Shown here: positions 17,625-26,087 of the stretch, piece by piece
How the letters are laid out: each line of letters starts with the position of its first letter
Position numbering within the stretch: the first letter of the stretch is position 1
Assembly (NCBI GenBank): GCA_002747105.1
Contig: PDSY01000019.1
Span: forward strand, 1-50,030
Length of the DNA: 50,030 nucleotides
Origin: Flavobacteriales bacterium
GTDB lineage: Bacteria > Bacteroidota > Bacteroidia > Flavobacteriales > Weeksellaceae
Direction: 5' to 3'
Translations under genes and position numbers: made by a program
The notes under the pieces: model-generated
Told to the model about the DNA's origin: nothing
Databases searched by the model: none
The model's input: only the letters and a program-made list of their open reading frames with translations

Positions 17625-17672
17625 ACTAAACTACTAAATTACTAGACTACTAGATTACTAGATTATTAAATC
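17625..17672. repeat. Six-copy 8-bp tandem repeat between the adenosyltransferase gene and thiN
   Basis: The plus strand reads ACTAAACT, ACTAAATT, ACTAGACT, ACTAGATT, ACTAGATT, ATTAAATC in direct succession, six units of consensus ACTARAYT. It fills most of the spacer upstream of thiN and touches the stop codon of the preceding gene. Such short-period arrays can change copy number by slippage. Confidence 0.75.
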
Positions 17673-18246
17673 ACAATGTTTTATCATTCGGGTTCCAATA
17701 TTCCTCTGGTTCCTTTTCTAATTTTGAAATATACCTTGCCAAGACGAATAAATAATCTGACAAACGATTAAGATACTGAATGATTTCCGCACGCATTTCT
17801 TCTTGCTGATGGAGAAAAACCATACTTCGCTCTGCCCTTCTACAAACCGTTCTTGCAATATGAAGCGTCGTAGCTATTCTTCCACCTCCTGGTAAAATAA
17901 AATACTTTAAAGGCTCTAATTTTTCATTAAAATCGTCCATCCATTGTTCTAATTCCTCAACCTCTATATTCGAAATTGTTATCGGTAACCTTGATTTTCC
18001 GTTGGCCAACATCAGTTTATCAACTGGTGTTGCTACTTCTGAACCGAGCGTAAATAAATCAAACTGAATTTTTTTCAACTGTCGAAGGACTTTTTTATCT
18101 TTTATTTCGCTTTTTGCCGAACCGATAAAGGCATTCAGTTCATCAACATTTCCATAGGCTTCGACCCTTGCACTGGATTTGGGAACTCTCGTTCCTCCGT
18201 ACAATGCCGTATCGCCTTTATCTCCTGTTTTGGTGTATATTTTCAT
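17671..18246 (-). CDS. ATP:cob(I)alamin adenosyltransferase, PduO type
   Basis: A 191-residue protein with the full PduO-type signature: the N-terminal TKTGDKGDTALYGGTRVPK (ATP-binding loop), VDELNAFIG, and the C-terminal RTVCRRAERSMV helix with the cobalamin/ATP-binding Arg and Glu residues. It attaches the adenosyl group to the cobalt of cob(I)alamin, giving coenzyme B12 for enzymes such as methylmalonyl-CoA mutase. Cytoplasmic trimer. It lies 42 bp downstream of lptB and may be read from the lptB promoter. No B12 synthesis gene is nearby. Confidence 0.93.
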   Translation of the reverse strand: MKIYTKTGDKGDTALYGGTRVPKSSARVEAYGNVDELNAFIGSAKSEIKDKKVLRQLKKIQFDLFTLGSEVATPVDKLMLANGKSRLPITISNIEVEELEQWMDDFNEKLEPLKYFILPGGGRIATTLHIARTVCRRAERSMVFLHQQEEMRAEIIQYLNRLSDYLFVLARYISKLEKEPEEYWNPNDKTL

Positions 18247-18288
18247 ATTATTTTGATTTAAAAATTAAAAGATTGAGAAATTAAAAAA

Positions 18289-19344
18289 TTAAAACTCAAA
18301 ACTACTGATATACTTTAATTTTTCGGTGCTAAATTTTTGAGCTTCTTGCTCTGCCATTTCTTTGGTGTAAACGGAACTGAGTTCCTTTTTTTGGAGAACA
18401 AAAGAAGAATATTCGTTTTTATCAATCACATTTTCAAACAAATAAGCAATATGAGAATCTGCCAGAGCAGAAAAACTAATGTCTTGATAAGTATGCAGGA
18501 GTTTTAAATCTTTGGGTGTTGTGAAACATTCATTTACTTCGTTTCGAAGTTGATCTTTATTGTCAAAATCACCTGCCCAAATATGATAAACGAAATGTTT
18601 TTTCTTGGCTTTATAATCAATTTTTTGATAGACAAAGTTCTCTCCAAGATAGGCTTCTCTTACTTGTGGATCTTCGGCTAAAACTTCTGGTTTTCCTTGC
18701 TTTAGAATCCTACCTTCAAACATAATATAGGTTTTGTTGGTAATCGCTAAAGTCTGCTGAACATTATGATCTGTGATTAAAATTCCGATATTTTTATCCA
18801 CTAAACTCCTTACAATGCGCTGAATATCTTCCACCGCAATAGGATCGACACCCGCAAAGGGTTCATCTAATAAAATAAAATTAGGACTCGTCGCCAAGCA
18901 CCTTGCAATCTCGGTTCTTCTTCGTTCTCCACCCGATAACAAATCTCCTCGATTTTTACGAACATGCTCTAAGGAAAACTCCTCTATCAGTTCTTCACAC
19001 TTCATTTTTTGCTCTCGCTTAGATAATTTGGTAAGTTGAAGAACACTCATAATATTGTCTTCTACCGACAGTTTTCTAAAAACTGATGCCTCTTGTGCCA
19101 AATATCCAATGCCTTTTTGAGCCCTTTTATACATCGCATTTTTGGTGATATTTTCATCTCCTAAAAACACATTACCCATGGTTGGTTTTACCAATCCCAC
19201 AATCATATAAAAAGTCGTCGTTTTCCCTGCTCCATTGGGCCCTAAAAGTCCAACAATTTCACCTTGTTTTACTTCTACGGAAACTCCTTTCACTACTTTT
19301 TTAGAGCCATATTCCTTGATTAAATTCTCACCTCTTAATATCAT
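18289..19344 (-). CDS. lptB: LPS export ABC transporter ATPase LptB with C-terminal extension
   Basis: Residues 1-240 form a complete LptB: Walker [10 protein letters not shown] (35-43), Q-loop YLAQEASVF (81-89), ABC signature LLSGGERRR (135-143), Walker [14 protein letters not shown] (156-168) and TDHNV (191-195). LptB powers extraction of LPS from the inner membrane by LptFG. The protein continues to 351 residues, about 110 more than usual. The extra part (241-351) begins with a basic linker (YKAKKKH) and a segment [16 protein letters not shown], predicted alpha/beta and soluble. The extension has a vague likeness to Imm22-type immunity domains, which I cannot verify. The ATG lies 4 nt after a TATCTTTG box. 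Confidence 0.9.
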   Translation of the reverse strand: MILRGENLIKEYGSKKVVKGVSVEVKQGEIVGLLGPNGAGKTTTFYMIVGLVKPTMGNVFLGDENITKNAMYKRAQKGIGYLAQEASVFRKLSVEDNIMSVLQLTKLSKREQKMKCEELIEEFSLEHVRKNRGDLLSGGERRRTEIARCLATSPNFILLDEPFAGVDPIAVEDIQRIVRSLVDKNIGILITDHNVQQTLAITNKTYIMFEGRILKQGKPEVLAEDPQVREAYLGENFVYQKIDYKAKKKHFVYHIWAGDFDNKDQLRNEVNECFTTPKDLKLLHTYQDISFSALADSHIAYLFENVIDKNEYSSFVLQKKELSSVYTKEMAEQEAQKFSTEKLKYISSFEF

Positions 19345-19348
19345 TCAA

Positions 19349-19356
19349 CAAAGATA
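19349..19356 (-). promoter_or_regulatory. lptB -7 box, predicting a leaderless start
   Basis: TATCTTTG on the minus strand is followed by TTGA and then the lptB ATG (19342-19344). The 4-nt spacing equals that found at mutS2 and uvrC. Confidence 0.5.
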
Positions 19357-19435
19357 AAAAAAATAATGCTTTAATCCGTGAAATCATTTTATTATACCAT
19401 TTCAAAGATTAAAAGGTATGATCCTAAAATTTAGA

Positions 19436-20503
19436 TTATCCGTTTTCCGAATACCATTTTTTCTTTAACCAAAAAGCAACATTCACCAAGGCGATTAAAG
19501 CAGGAACTTCTACCAAAGGACCTATCACTCCCGCAAAGGCTTGTCCCGAATGTAAGCCGAAAACCCCTATCGAAACAGCAATCGCTAATTCAAAATTGTT
19601 TCCCGATGCCGTGAAAGAAATCGCTGCATTTTTTCCATAATCGGCTCCCATTTTTTTACCCAAAAAGAAACTGACCAAAAACATTAAAGCAAAATAAATC
19701 ACCAAAGGAATGGCTATTTTTAACACATCAAAAGGGATTTCCAATATCATTTCGCCCTTTAAACTAAACATTAAAACAATGGTTAATAATAAAGAAATCA
19801 AAGTGATAGGAGATATTTTCGGTACAAAAACTTTTTGATACCATTCTTCGCCCTTGGCTCTTTTTAAAATTTGTCTCGTCAAGAAACCTAACACAAAAGG
19901 AATTCCCAAATAAATCGCTACACTTTCGGCAATCTGACCAATGGTAAGACTGATTTCCAAACTTTCCATTCCAAAATAAGGCGGTAAAACGGTAATGAAA
20001 AAATAAGCATAAATACTATAAAAAAAGACTTGAAAAATACTATTCATCGCTACCAAACCTGCAGCATATTCCCTATTTCCGTCTGCCAATTCGTTCCAAA
20101 CAATCACCATTGCAATACACCTTGCTGACCCAATGAGTATCAACCCCACCATATATTCGGGTTCGTCTCGGAGGAAAATAATCGCCAACAAAAACATTAA
20201 AATAGGTCCTATTATCCAGTTTAAAAGCAAAGAAACACTCAGAATTTTAGTGTTTTTAAAAACTTTTCCTAACTCTTCATAACGAACTTTAGCAAAAGGT
20301 GGATACATCATCAGGATTAATCCTATTGCCAAAGGAATATTGGTTGTTCCATAAGAAAATTGCTGTATAAAATCTGAACTCGATGGATAGATATACCCAA
20401 TTCCTACACCAATTCCCATTGCCATAAAAATCCAAAGGGTTAGGTTTTTATCTAAAAAATTCAGTTTTTTTCTTTCGTGAGGCTGACAATTATTTGCTGA
20501 CAT
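19436..20503 (-). CDS. arsB: Arsenite efflux transporter, Acr3 family
   Basis: A 355-residue inner-membrane protein with about ten transmembrane helices. It has Acr3 hallmarks, including [19 protein letters not shown] with the conserved Cys required for arsenite transport, [20 protein letters not shown], and [14 protein letters not shown] near the C terminus. It exports arsenite using the proton motive force. The gene overlaps the arsenate reductase gene by 14 bp and is the last gene of the arsenic operon. Bacteroidota annotations often use arsB for this Acr3 protein although it is unrelated to E. coli ArsB. Confidence 0.92.
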   Translation of the reverse strand: MSANNCQPHERKKLNFLDKNLTLWIFMAMGIGVGIGYIYPSSSDFIQQFSYGTTNIPLAIGLILMMYPPFAKVRYEELGKVFKNTKILSVSLLLNWIIGPILMFLLAIIFLRDEPEYMVGLILIGSARCIAMVIVWNELADGNREYAAGLVAMNSIFQVFFYSIYAYFFITVLPPYFGMESLEISLTIGQIAESVAIYLGIPFVLGFLTRQILKRAKGEEWYQKVFVPKISPITLISLLLTIVLMFSLKGEMILEIPFDVLKIAIPLVIYFALMFLVSFFLGKKMGADYGKNAAISFTASGNNFELAIAVSIGVFGLHSGQAFAGVIGPLVEVPALIALVNVAFWLKKKWYSENG

Positions 20504-21119
20504 TATTTTGATTTTTAATCGTTTGCATTACAAAAAACATTTCCGAGGCAATTTGTAAACTTCTTTCTTTATAAGTTTCGTCCATCTCGGAAGTTCCATC
20601 ACTGATTTTAGGGTCTTGGTATTTTACCGCTACTTTTTGCTCGGCACCATCCACTAAAGGACAATTTTCATCGGCACTATTGCAGGTCATTACCGCTAAA
20701 AAATCAGATTTTGGATTAAACTCATGATTGTATTTTTTGGAAAAACCAATCATCGGTTGAGTGGCATCACTTATTTTAATCCCATAGATAGGGTTTTCCT
20801 TTTCAACGATTTTAAAAATAGTAAATCCTTGATTTTGTAGTGTTTCCACTATTTTGGGAAACATTGCCGTCGCCTCTGTTCCTCCAGAATAAGCCTCTAC
20901 CTTTTCGATTCCGAAATAAACCGCCATTGTTTTTGCCCAAATCTGAGCCAGATGACTTCTCCTCGAATTATGGGTGCAAATAAAATTAAGACGAATCTCT
21001 TTATTATTGTTTATTTTAGCTTGAATAAAATCGATTAAAGGTTCTAAAACTGCTTTCCTTTCAGTTGGGATTTCAATTTTTGAAACGAAATCTATGGTTT
21101 CTTGTAATGTAGAATACAT
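20490..21119 (-). CDS. arsC: Arsenate reductase/low-molecular-weight phosphatase family
   Basis: This 209-residue protein has the CX5R phosphatase/arsenate-reductase loop (C48-THNSR-R54), [13 protein letters not shown], and a second part with [23 protein letters not shown] carrying two Cys residues where thioredoxin-coupled ArsC enzymes have their redox relay. It should reduce arsenate to arsenite for Acr3. The N-terminal roughly 40 residues before the loop are longer than in Staphylococcus ArsC, as is usual for the Bacteroidota form. It lies 16 bp after the DUF6428 gene and overlaps Acr3. Cytoplasmic. Confidence 0.85.
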   Translation of the reverse strand: MYSTLQETIDFVSKIEIPTERKAVLEPLIDFIQAKINNNKEIRLNFICTHNSRRSHLAQIWAKTMAVYFGIEKVEAYSGGTEATAMFPKIVETLQNQGFTIFKIVEKENPIYGIKISDATQPMIGFSKKYNHEFNPKSDFLAVMTCNSADENCPLVDGAEQKVAVKYQDPKISDGTSEMDETYKERSLQIASEMFFVMQTIKNQNNVSK

Positions 21120-21135
21120 CGTTATTGATTTTCAA

Positions 21136-21612
21136 TTAACAACAACCTGAACTTGGCTCACAACAAGAAGTTTTAGGGGCGTTAAGTTCCGAAAGTTTCA
21201 CTTTTTTCTTCTCAAAACTTGGCAATCCACATTGGTCAGGAGCTAAACAATTCGTGAGTTTAGAAGTTAAAATAAATTGACCTTCTTTGAAATCTATTCC
21301 AAATTTTCCAATCGTTTCCAACTGATATTCCACTTCGATTTCCGCATCTTGAAGATGTAGTTTTTCCTCAGAAATTTGAATAATATGTTGTAATTTTTCA
21401 GATTTTAATCGATGGTCGGTATCAATGGAAGTCCACAACTGAAAATTAACCGTCATTTCTTTTCTTTCCACTCCACCGCAATCTATAAAGTGTTTGTTGA
21501 TTTGTCCTACTTCGGTAATATGAAAATGAGCAGGTACTTTTTCGCCATTTTCTAATACAAAGTGTAATTCTTCTACCTGATTGAGTTTCTCTTTAAATTC
21601 TGATAATTTCAT
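21136..21612 (-). CDS. DUF6428 family protein with Cys-rich tail
   Basis: A 158-residue cytoplasmic protein that I recognise as the small family found next to arsenic genes in Bacteroidota (DUF6428). It begins MKLSEFKEKLNQVEELHF and has a beta-rich body with VPAHFHITEVGQINKHFIDCGG. The C terminus ends TSCCEPSSGCC, two Cys pairs that could bind arsenite or a metal; a Cys pair is also suggested at NCLAPDQCG. It is the first gene of the operon with arsenate reductase and Acr3. A role as arsenite carrier or sensor is inference. There is no ArsR repressor gene beside it. Confidence 0.8.
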   Translation of the reverse strand: MKLSEFKEKLNQVEELHFVLENGEKVPAHFHITEVGQINKHFIDCGGVERKEMTVNFQLWTSIDTDHRLKSEKLQHIIQISEEKLHLQDAEIEVEYQLETIGKFGIDFKEGQFILTSKLTNCLAPDQCGLPSFEKKKVKLSELNAPKTSCCEPSSGCC

Positions 21613-21648
21613 CGTTTTATTGTTTATTAATCCTTATAATAATTCCGA

Positions 21649-21656
21649 CAAATATA
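21649..21656 (-). promoter_or_regulatory. -7 box of the arsenic operon
   Basis: TATATTTG on the minus strand, followed by TCGG, 36 bp before the DUF6428 ATG. No TTG at the ideal 19-bp distance. No obvious ArsR-type palindrome was seen around it. Confidence 0.45.
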
Positions 21657-21688
21657 CAAAATATTCTAAGAGGCGATTTAATTTTAGG

Positions 21689-22168
21689 TCAAATAAACAC
21701 TTCGTTTTCCAATAATTTTATCAAGCGTTCAATGATTTTTTGAGAGACCGTTTTCACAAATTCTTCCCTTTCCAATTGTGGAAAATACATTTGATAATGA
21801 TAGACTTTATTTTTTATTTTAATCGCATAATAGATCAGTCCAATATCGTTATTAAATTCGTCGGTGCAAGGTCCCGCAACGCCTGTTGTAGCAATGGCAA
21901 TATCCGTTTCAAATAATTTTTGACAACCTTCCACCATTTCCAAAGCTACTTCTTTACTGACTACCGTTTTTGCCTGAATTGTACCTTCCTTAACTCCCAA
22001 AAGTCTGATTTTCTGCCGATAATCATAAGCCACCACTCCACCGATATAATATTGAGAACTTCCTGAAACAGCGGTTAGTAATCTCACTAATTCTCCTACT
22101 GTACAACTTTCGGCAGTGGAAATCGTAAATTGATTTTCAACTACTATTGTTTTTAATTTTTCTATCAT
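21689..22168 (-). CDS. CinA/PncC-like protein with altered active-site motifs
   Basis: A 159-residue protein equal to the C-terminal CinA (PncC, nicotinamide-nucleotide amidohydrolase) domain standing alone. The usual AESCTGG is AESCTVGE, the SYSNEAK-like segment reads AYDYRQK (Tyr and Lys kept), and the glycine-rich ATTGVAGP is followed by CTDEFNN instead of the usual GGG-type loop. The fold is clearly CinA, but the changes next to the catalytic Ser and in the glycine loop leave deamidase activity uncertain. Cytoplasmic. It precedes the arsenic operon on the same strand with a separate promoter between. Confidence 0.75.
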   Translation of the reverse strand: MIEKLKTIVVENQFTISTAESCTVGELVRLLTAVSGSSQYYIGGVVAYDYRQKIRLLGVKEGTIQAKTVVSKEVALEMVEGCQKLFETDIAIATTGVAGPCTDEFNNDIGLIYYAIKIKNKVYHYQMYFPQLEREEFVKTVSQKIIERLIKLLENEVFI

Positions 22169-22192
22169 CTTTCTACTGAATTCATTTTAATA

Positions 22193-22225
22193 AAAAATCC
22201 TAAACTCATCAAGCTTAGGATTTTT
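22193..22225 (-). terminator. Terminator after the secreted PKD-like gene
   Basis: An 11-bp perfect stem (AAAAATCCTAA at 22193-22203, TTAGGATTTTT at 22215-22225) with an 11-nt loop lies 30 bp past the stop of the minus-strand secreted gene and ends in a T-run on that strand. Confidence 0.8.
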
Positions 22226-22254
22226 ACTTTAAACTCAAAAAAACAAATGAGCTT

Positions 22255-22902
22255 TTATTTTAACTGATTAAAAATCTCCCAATAATTTGAAGTATATTCC
22301 TTCACAAGTTTCTTAACGCACCTGTTAGAAGTCACCTTTAATTGTACTTTTTTAATCGTATTCAAAGGTTTGTTTTCAAAAACAGATACCTTTTCATCAT
22401 ACGTTTTAGGTGACCCATAGGTATATTCTGCTGTCCATTCATATCTATAATTCTTATTTCTTATATTAGGAAAGAAAGCAACAGTTTGGTCATCGTACTT
22501 TATTTCTTTAAAATCTTGTATCACAATATCACAAGGAGGAATAATTTTATCTCCTCTTACGATAACCTTATCTTCTCTTACAACAATTTTATCATCTTTT
22601 ACAACTTGAATGTTCTTTGTACATCGTTGAACTCCATTCTTTGTAAGTACCGTTAAATTAAGAGTAGCCTCACCTAAGTTGGGAACATTAACCAAGACTT
22701 CATTTCTCTTGTTATTACTTATAATACTAGCATTGGCACCTGCAACAGCCCATTGATAACAATCCTGACATTGAGCATCCATAACAGAGGCACTAAAAGA
22801 AACATTGTTTCCTACCACTGCACTACTCGCTCCTTCTATTTTACACTGTCCATAGAGTACAGAAGACACCGCAAAAATTAAACTTAGTAATATCTTTTTC
22901 AT
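22255..22902 (-). CDS. Secreted protein with PKD-like domain
   Basis: A 215-residue protein with a signal peptide (LLSLIFAVSSVLYGQ). After it comes an Ig/PKD-like beta-sandwich (about residues 20-100) with VVGNNVSFSASV, CYQWAVAGA and GEATLNLTVLTKNG, as in Bacteroidota adhesins and gliding-associated surface proteins. A charged linker with three 7-residue repeats of the type DKIVVRE (about 101-122) leads to a second beta-rich region containing YRYEWTAEYTYG. Several Cys residues suggest disulfides outside the cytoplasm. I see no type IX secretion C-terminal domain, so it is likely periplasmic or surface-exposed. Function unknown. Confidence 0.75.
   Translation of the reverse strand: MKKILLSLIFAVSSVLYGQCKIEGASSAVVGNNVSFSASVMDAQCQDCYQWAVAGANASIISNNKRNEVLVNVPNLGEATLNLTVLTKNGVQRCTKNIQVVKDDKIVVREDKVIVRGDKIIPPCDIVIQDFKEIKYDDQTVAFFPNIRNKNYRYEWTAEYTYGSPKTYDEKVSVFENKPLNTIKKVQLKVTSNRCVKKLVKEYTSNYWEIFNQLK
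22540..22602 (-). repeat. Three tandem 21-bp units encoding a charged linker
   Basis: Three adjacent 21-bp segments (22540-22560, 22561-22581, 22582-22602) share the pattern ATTTTATC..CTCTTAC on the plus strand and encode the DK-V-I-VR-like heptads of the linker. Confidence 0.7.
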
Positions 22903-22923
22903 ATAATTATGTTTTTATTAGCG

Positions 22924-22931
22924 CAAATATA
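22924..22931 (-). promoter_or_regulatory. -7 box upstream of the secreted PKD-like gene
   Basis: TATATTTG followed by CGC on the minus strand, 21 bp before the ATG. A TTG lies about 32 bp further upstream, longer than the usual spacing. Confidence 0.5.
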
Positions 22932-22996
22932 AAAAATAAATCTAAAAAGGATATTTATACTTTCAATGATTTTTATCATTTATTGTAATATTGATA

Positions 22997-24625
22997 TTAC
23001 ACCTGAATTACCCCTAGATTAAATTTTTCTGTAATTGGACTATGATTGGCAGCTTCAATTCCCATCGAAATCCATTTTCTAGTATCTAAAGGATTGATAA
23101 CAGCGTCCGTCCATAATCTCGCCGCAGAGTAAGTTGCTTCGGTTTGTTTTTTATATCGCTGAGAAATAGTATCCATTATTTTTTGATGCTCTTCTTCGGT
23201 GATTTCTTTTCCTTGTTTTTTCAATGAAGATTCTTCTATCTGAGCTAATACTTTCGCTGCCTGAGTTCCTCCCATTACGGCTAATTCTGCCCAAGGCCAA
23301 GCGACGATTAATCTTGGGGCATACGCTTTTCCACACATCGCATAATTACCTGCTCCATAAGAGTTTCCTGTAACAATCGTGAATTTTGGTACTACCGAAT
23401 TAGACACCGCATTTACTAATTTCGCTCCATCTTTGATAATTCCGTTATGCTCAGATTTACTTCCTACCATAAACCCTGTAACATCTTGCAAGAAAATTAA
23501 CGGAATTTTTCTTTGGTTGCAATTGGCAATAAATCTCGTTGCCTTATCTGCTGAATCAGAATAAATTACTCCTCCAAACTGCATTTCTCCCTTGGCATTT
23601 TTTACCAAAGTTCTCTGATTCGCTACAATCCCTACGCTCCAACCATCAATTCTTGCCGTTGCACAGATAATGGTTTTTCCATAATCAGATTTGTATTCTT
23701 CATATTCAGAGTTATCGACCAAACATTTAATAATTTCCAAAGTATCATATTGTTCGGCTCTTGAACTAGGCATTAAACCAAAGATATTTTCAGGTTTTTC
23801 TTTTGGCTCAGCAGGTTCTATTCTATCAAATCCAGCTTTATCATAATCGCCAATGGATTTCATAATATTTTTAATTCTATCCAAGGCATCTTTATCATCT
23901 TTAGCCTTATAATCCGTTACTCCTGAAATAGAACAATGTGTCGTAGCACCACCAAGGGTTTCGTTGTCTATACTTTCGCCAATGGCTGCTTTTACTAAAT
24001 AACTTCCCGCCAAGAAGATAGATCCTGTTTTATCTACAATCATGGCTTCATCGCTCATAATCGGTAAGTAAGCACCTCCTGCAACACAACTTCCCATTAC
24101 CGCAGAAATTTGGATAATTCCCATCGCACTCATCTTGGCATTATTTCTAAAAATTCGTCCGAAATGTTCTTTATCAGGGAAGATTTCATCTTGCATCGGT
24201 AAATAAACACCCGCAGAATCTACCAAATAAATAATTGGCAATCTATTTTCCATTGCAATTTCTTGGGCTCTTAGGTTCTTTTTTCCTGTAATTGGAAACC
24301 ACGCTCCTGCCTTTACAGAAGCATCATTAGCTACCACCAAACATTGTTTCCCTGCAACATAACCCATTTTTACGACTACGCCACCACTTGGGCAACCACC
24401 ATGTTCCTCATACATCTCATAACCCGCAAAAGCACCTATTTCAATAGCGTCTGCATCCTTATCTAATAGATAATCAATTCTTTCCCTTGCGGTCATTTTT
24501 CCTTTAGAACGTAATTTCTCCAATCTCTTTTCTCCTCCACCCTTTTTTATTTGGGTTAATAATCGATTAATTTGCGATAATTTTAGTTTATTTTCGTCTT
24601 CTCTTTTATTAAATTTCAAGTCCAT
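22997..24625 (-). CDS. Acyl-CoA carboxylase carboxyltransferase (beta) subunit
   Basis: A 542-residue biotin-dependent carboxyltransferase of the propionyl-/methylcrotonyl-CoA carboxylase type. The N-terminal half has GGGEKRLEKLRSKGKMTARER, GGCPSGGVVVKMGYV and SAVMGSCVAGGAYLP (oxyanion hole). The C-terminal half has FLQDVTGFMVGSKSEHNGI and GNSYGAGNYAMCGKAYAPR, then WPWAELAVMGGTQAA. It transfers CO2 from carboxybiotin to an acyl-CoA, in leucine or odd-chain degradation. The long middle and the GNYAMCG form favour the methylcrotonyl-like branch over propionyl-CoA, but the substrate is not certain. No biotin carboxylase/carrier (alpha) gene is adjacent, so its partner must be encoded elsewhere. 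Cytoplasmic. Confidence 0.88.
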   Translation of the reverse strand: MDLKFNKREDENKLKLSQINRLLTQIKKGGGEKRLEKLRSKGKMTARERIDYLLDKDADAIEIGAFAGYEMYEEHGGCPSGGVVVKMGYVAGKQCLVVANDASVKAGAWFPITGKKNLRAQEIAMENRLPIIYLVDSAGVYLPMQDEIFPDKEHFGRIFRNNAKMSAMGIIQISAVMGSCVAGGAYLPIMSDEAMIVDKTGSIFLAGSYLVKAAIGESIDNETLGGATTHCSISGVTDYKAKDDKDALDRIKNIMKSIGDYDKAGFDRIEPAEPKEKPENIFGLMPSSRAEQYDTLEIIKCLVDNSEYEEYKSDYGKTIICATARIDGWSVGIVANQRTLVKNAKGEMQFGGVIYSDSADKATRFIANCNQRKIPLIFLQDVTGFMVGSKSEHNGIIKDGAKLVNAVSNSVVPKFTIVTGNSYGAGNYAMCGKAYAPRLIVAWPWAELAVMGGTQAAKVLAQIEESSLKKQGKEITEEEHQKIMDTISQRYKKQTEATYSAARLWTDAVINPLDTRKWISMGIEAANHSPITEKFNLGVIQV

Positions 24626-24686
24626 TTTTAAAAATTTTGCCTAATATACGGTTTTTAATTTATTTTCAAATTGAAATGTTAAAAAA

Positions 24687-24721
24687 GTTGGCTAATAGCT
24701 AATAGTGATTAGCGGTTGGCT
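24687..24721. repeat. Short direct repeats in the carboxylase/terC spacer
   Basis: CTAATAG occurs twice in tandem (24692-24705) and a related TGATTAG follows (24706-24712). The block is flanked by two copies of GTTGGCT (24687-24693 and 24715-24721). It looks like a simple intergenic repeat remnant; no function is seen. Confidence 0.5.
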
Positions 24722-24775
24722 CGTAACCTATTCAACTTTAAACAAATCGAAGTTTGAACAAAATTAAACCTTGAC

Positions 24776-25609
24776 TTACAAATGCTCTATTTTTTCCGAA
24801 TTTTTTAAATCCACAGGTTTTTTGGCATTCTTTCTGAGTTTCATATTGATAAATTCTACTGCCAAAGAAAAGAATATCGCAAAGTACAAATACCCTTTCG
24901 GAATTACCCCAACTTCCTGATTTAACAATACAAAATGCCCTAAATGAGAAGCTTCTGCGAGTAACATCACTCCTATTAATATTAAAAAGGACAATCCTAA
25001 AATCTGAATTGTTGGATGTTTATTCACAAAATTAGACACCGCTCCTGCAAATACCAACATAATCGCAATGGAAACAACAACGGCCAAAATCATAATCGCC
25101 ATTGCTCCCATTTCGCCATACTCCTTGAAACTTACCAATCCTACTGCCGTTAATATACTATCGAAGGAAAATACTAAATTCAACCCTGCAATCTGAACAA
25201 TTGCAGAAGTAAGCGAAATCCTTTTGGGTGTATTCCCTTGTTTTAATTCCTCTTCCCCCTCTAATTTATGATGAATTTCCGTAACCGATTTATACAATAA
25301 AAACAATCCTCCACAGAAAATAATAATCGACTGACCTGTAATCTGTCCATGAAACCAAGACCATTCTAAAGCATACAAAGGCTCATTAAGGCTCACTACC
25401 CATTTAATTCCAAAAAGTAATATAATCCTAAAAACCATTGCTAAAATCAAACCGATATTTCGGGCTTTCCTTTGGTCGTTTTGGGCTATTTTATTAGAAA
25501 TAATAGAAATAAAAACAATATTATCTATTCCTAAAACAATCTCTAAAAAAGTTAAGGTTAGCAAGGCTACCCAAGCGTCTACTGATAAAAAGACTTCGAA
25601 AAATTCCAT
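24776..25609 (-). CDS. TerC family integral membrane protein
   Basis: A 277-residue inner-membrane protein with about seven transmembrane helices. The TerC signatures are LTFLEIVLGIDNIVFISI (first helix, acidic and Asn residues in the membrane) and LVFSFDSILTAVGLV in the middle, with a second FSLAVEFINMKLRK at the end. The family is linked to metal (manganese) export and to tellurite resistance clusters. No other ter gene is present here, so tellurite resistance should not be assumed. It has its own TATATTTG box upstream. Confidence 0.9.
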   Translation of the reverse strand: MEFFEVFLSVDAWVALLTLTFLEIVLGIDNIVFISIISNKIAQNDQRKARNIGLILAMVFRIILLFGIKWVVSLNEPLYALEWSWFHGQITGQSIIIFCGGLFLLYKSVTEIHHKLEGEEELKQGNTPKRISLTSAIVQIAGLNLVFSFDSILTAVGLVSFKEYGEMGAMAIMILAVVVSIAIMLVFAGAVSNFVNKHPTIQILGLSFLILIGVMLLAEASHLGHFVLLNQEVGVIPKGYLYFAIFFSLAVEFINMKLRKNAKKPVDLKNSEKIEHL

Positions 25610-25636
25610 ATTTTATTTTTTTGTTGAAAACTTGCA

Positions 25637-25644
25637 CAAATATA
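25637..25644 (-). promoter_or_regulatory. -7 box upstream of terC
   Basis: TATATTTG followed by TGC on the minus strand, 27 bp before the TerC ATG. Confidence 0.45.
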
Positions 25645-25704
25645 ACAATTTGTTTTTAGGTGGAAGATTTAGAGTTAAAGGTTCTAAATATTAAACTGTG
25701 AGAA

Positions 25705-26025
25705 TTAATCAGTATTTCTTTTATCGTAATTATTTTTTATATTTTCAAACTCCACATCAAATGAAGAAAATCGCACAATTAAAGCCTCTCCTTTTGAGAA
25801 AGTATCAATTTCTATTTTATATTGAGCAGTAAAATCAAATAACTCCTCCTTAGTTTTGAACTGTTTACAAATCTTTTCTAATTTTTCGGCATCACTTCGA
25901 TATTCTTCACAACTGACTTCATAATAAGAACGCCCAATACCCGTATCAATTACTTGATATATCCAAAATAAATTGGTTATAATTAACAACACAACCAAAA
26001 CGACTATTTTCCAATTTATTTTCAC
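25705..26025 (-). CDS. Small single-pass membrane protein, unknown
   Basis: Read from the GTG at 26023-26025 this is 107 residues: a basic start (KINWK), one membrane helix (VVLVVLLIITNLFWIYQVI) and an extracytoplasmic part of about 80 residues with one Cys pair (SCEEYRSDAEKLEKIC). I recognise no family. A longer reading from a TTG at 26076 would begin inside the promoter box of the divergent EamA gene, so I prefer the GTG. Nothing in the neighbourhood suggests a role. Confidence 0.6.
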   Translation of the reverse strand: MKINWKIVVLVVLLIITNLFWIYQVIDTGIGRSYYEVSCEEYRSDAEKLEKICKQFKTKEELFDFTAQYKIEIDTFSKGEALIVRFSSFDVEFENIKNNYDKRNTD

Positions 26026-26064
26026 AAGTCTTTTATTTTTAACAAAAATATGAATTAATAATGA

Positions 26065-26072
26065 TATTTTTG
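26065..26072 (+). promoter_or_regulatory. -7 box upstream of the EamA transporter gene
   Basis: TATTTTTG followed by CC, 15 bp before the ATG at 26088, leaving a very short leader. No TTG at the usual distance. Confidence 0.5.
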
Positions 26073-26087
26073 CCAAAGATTAAAAAT

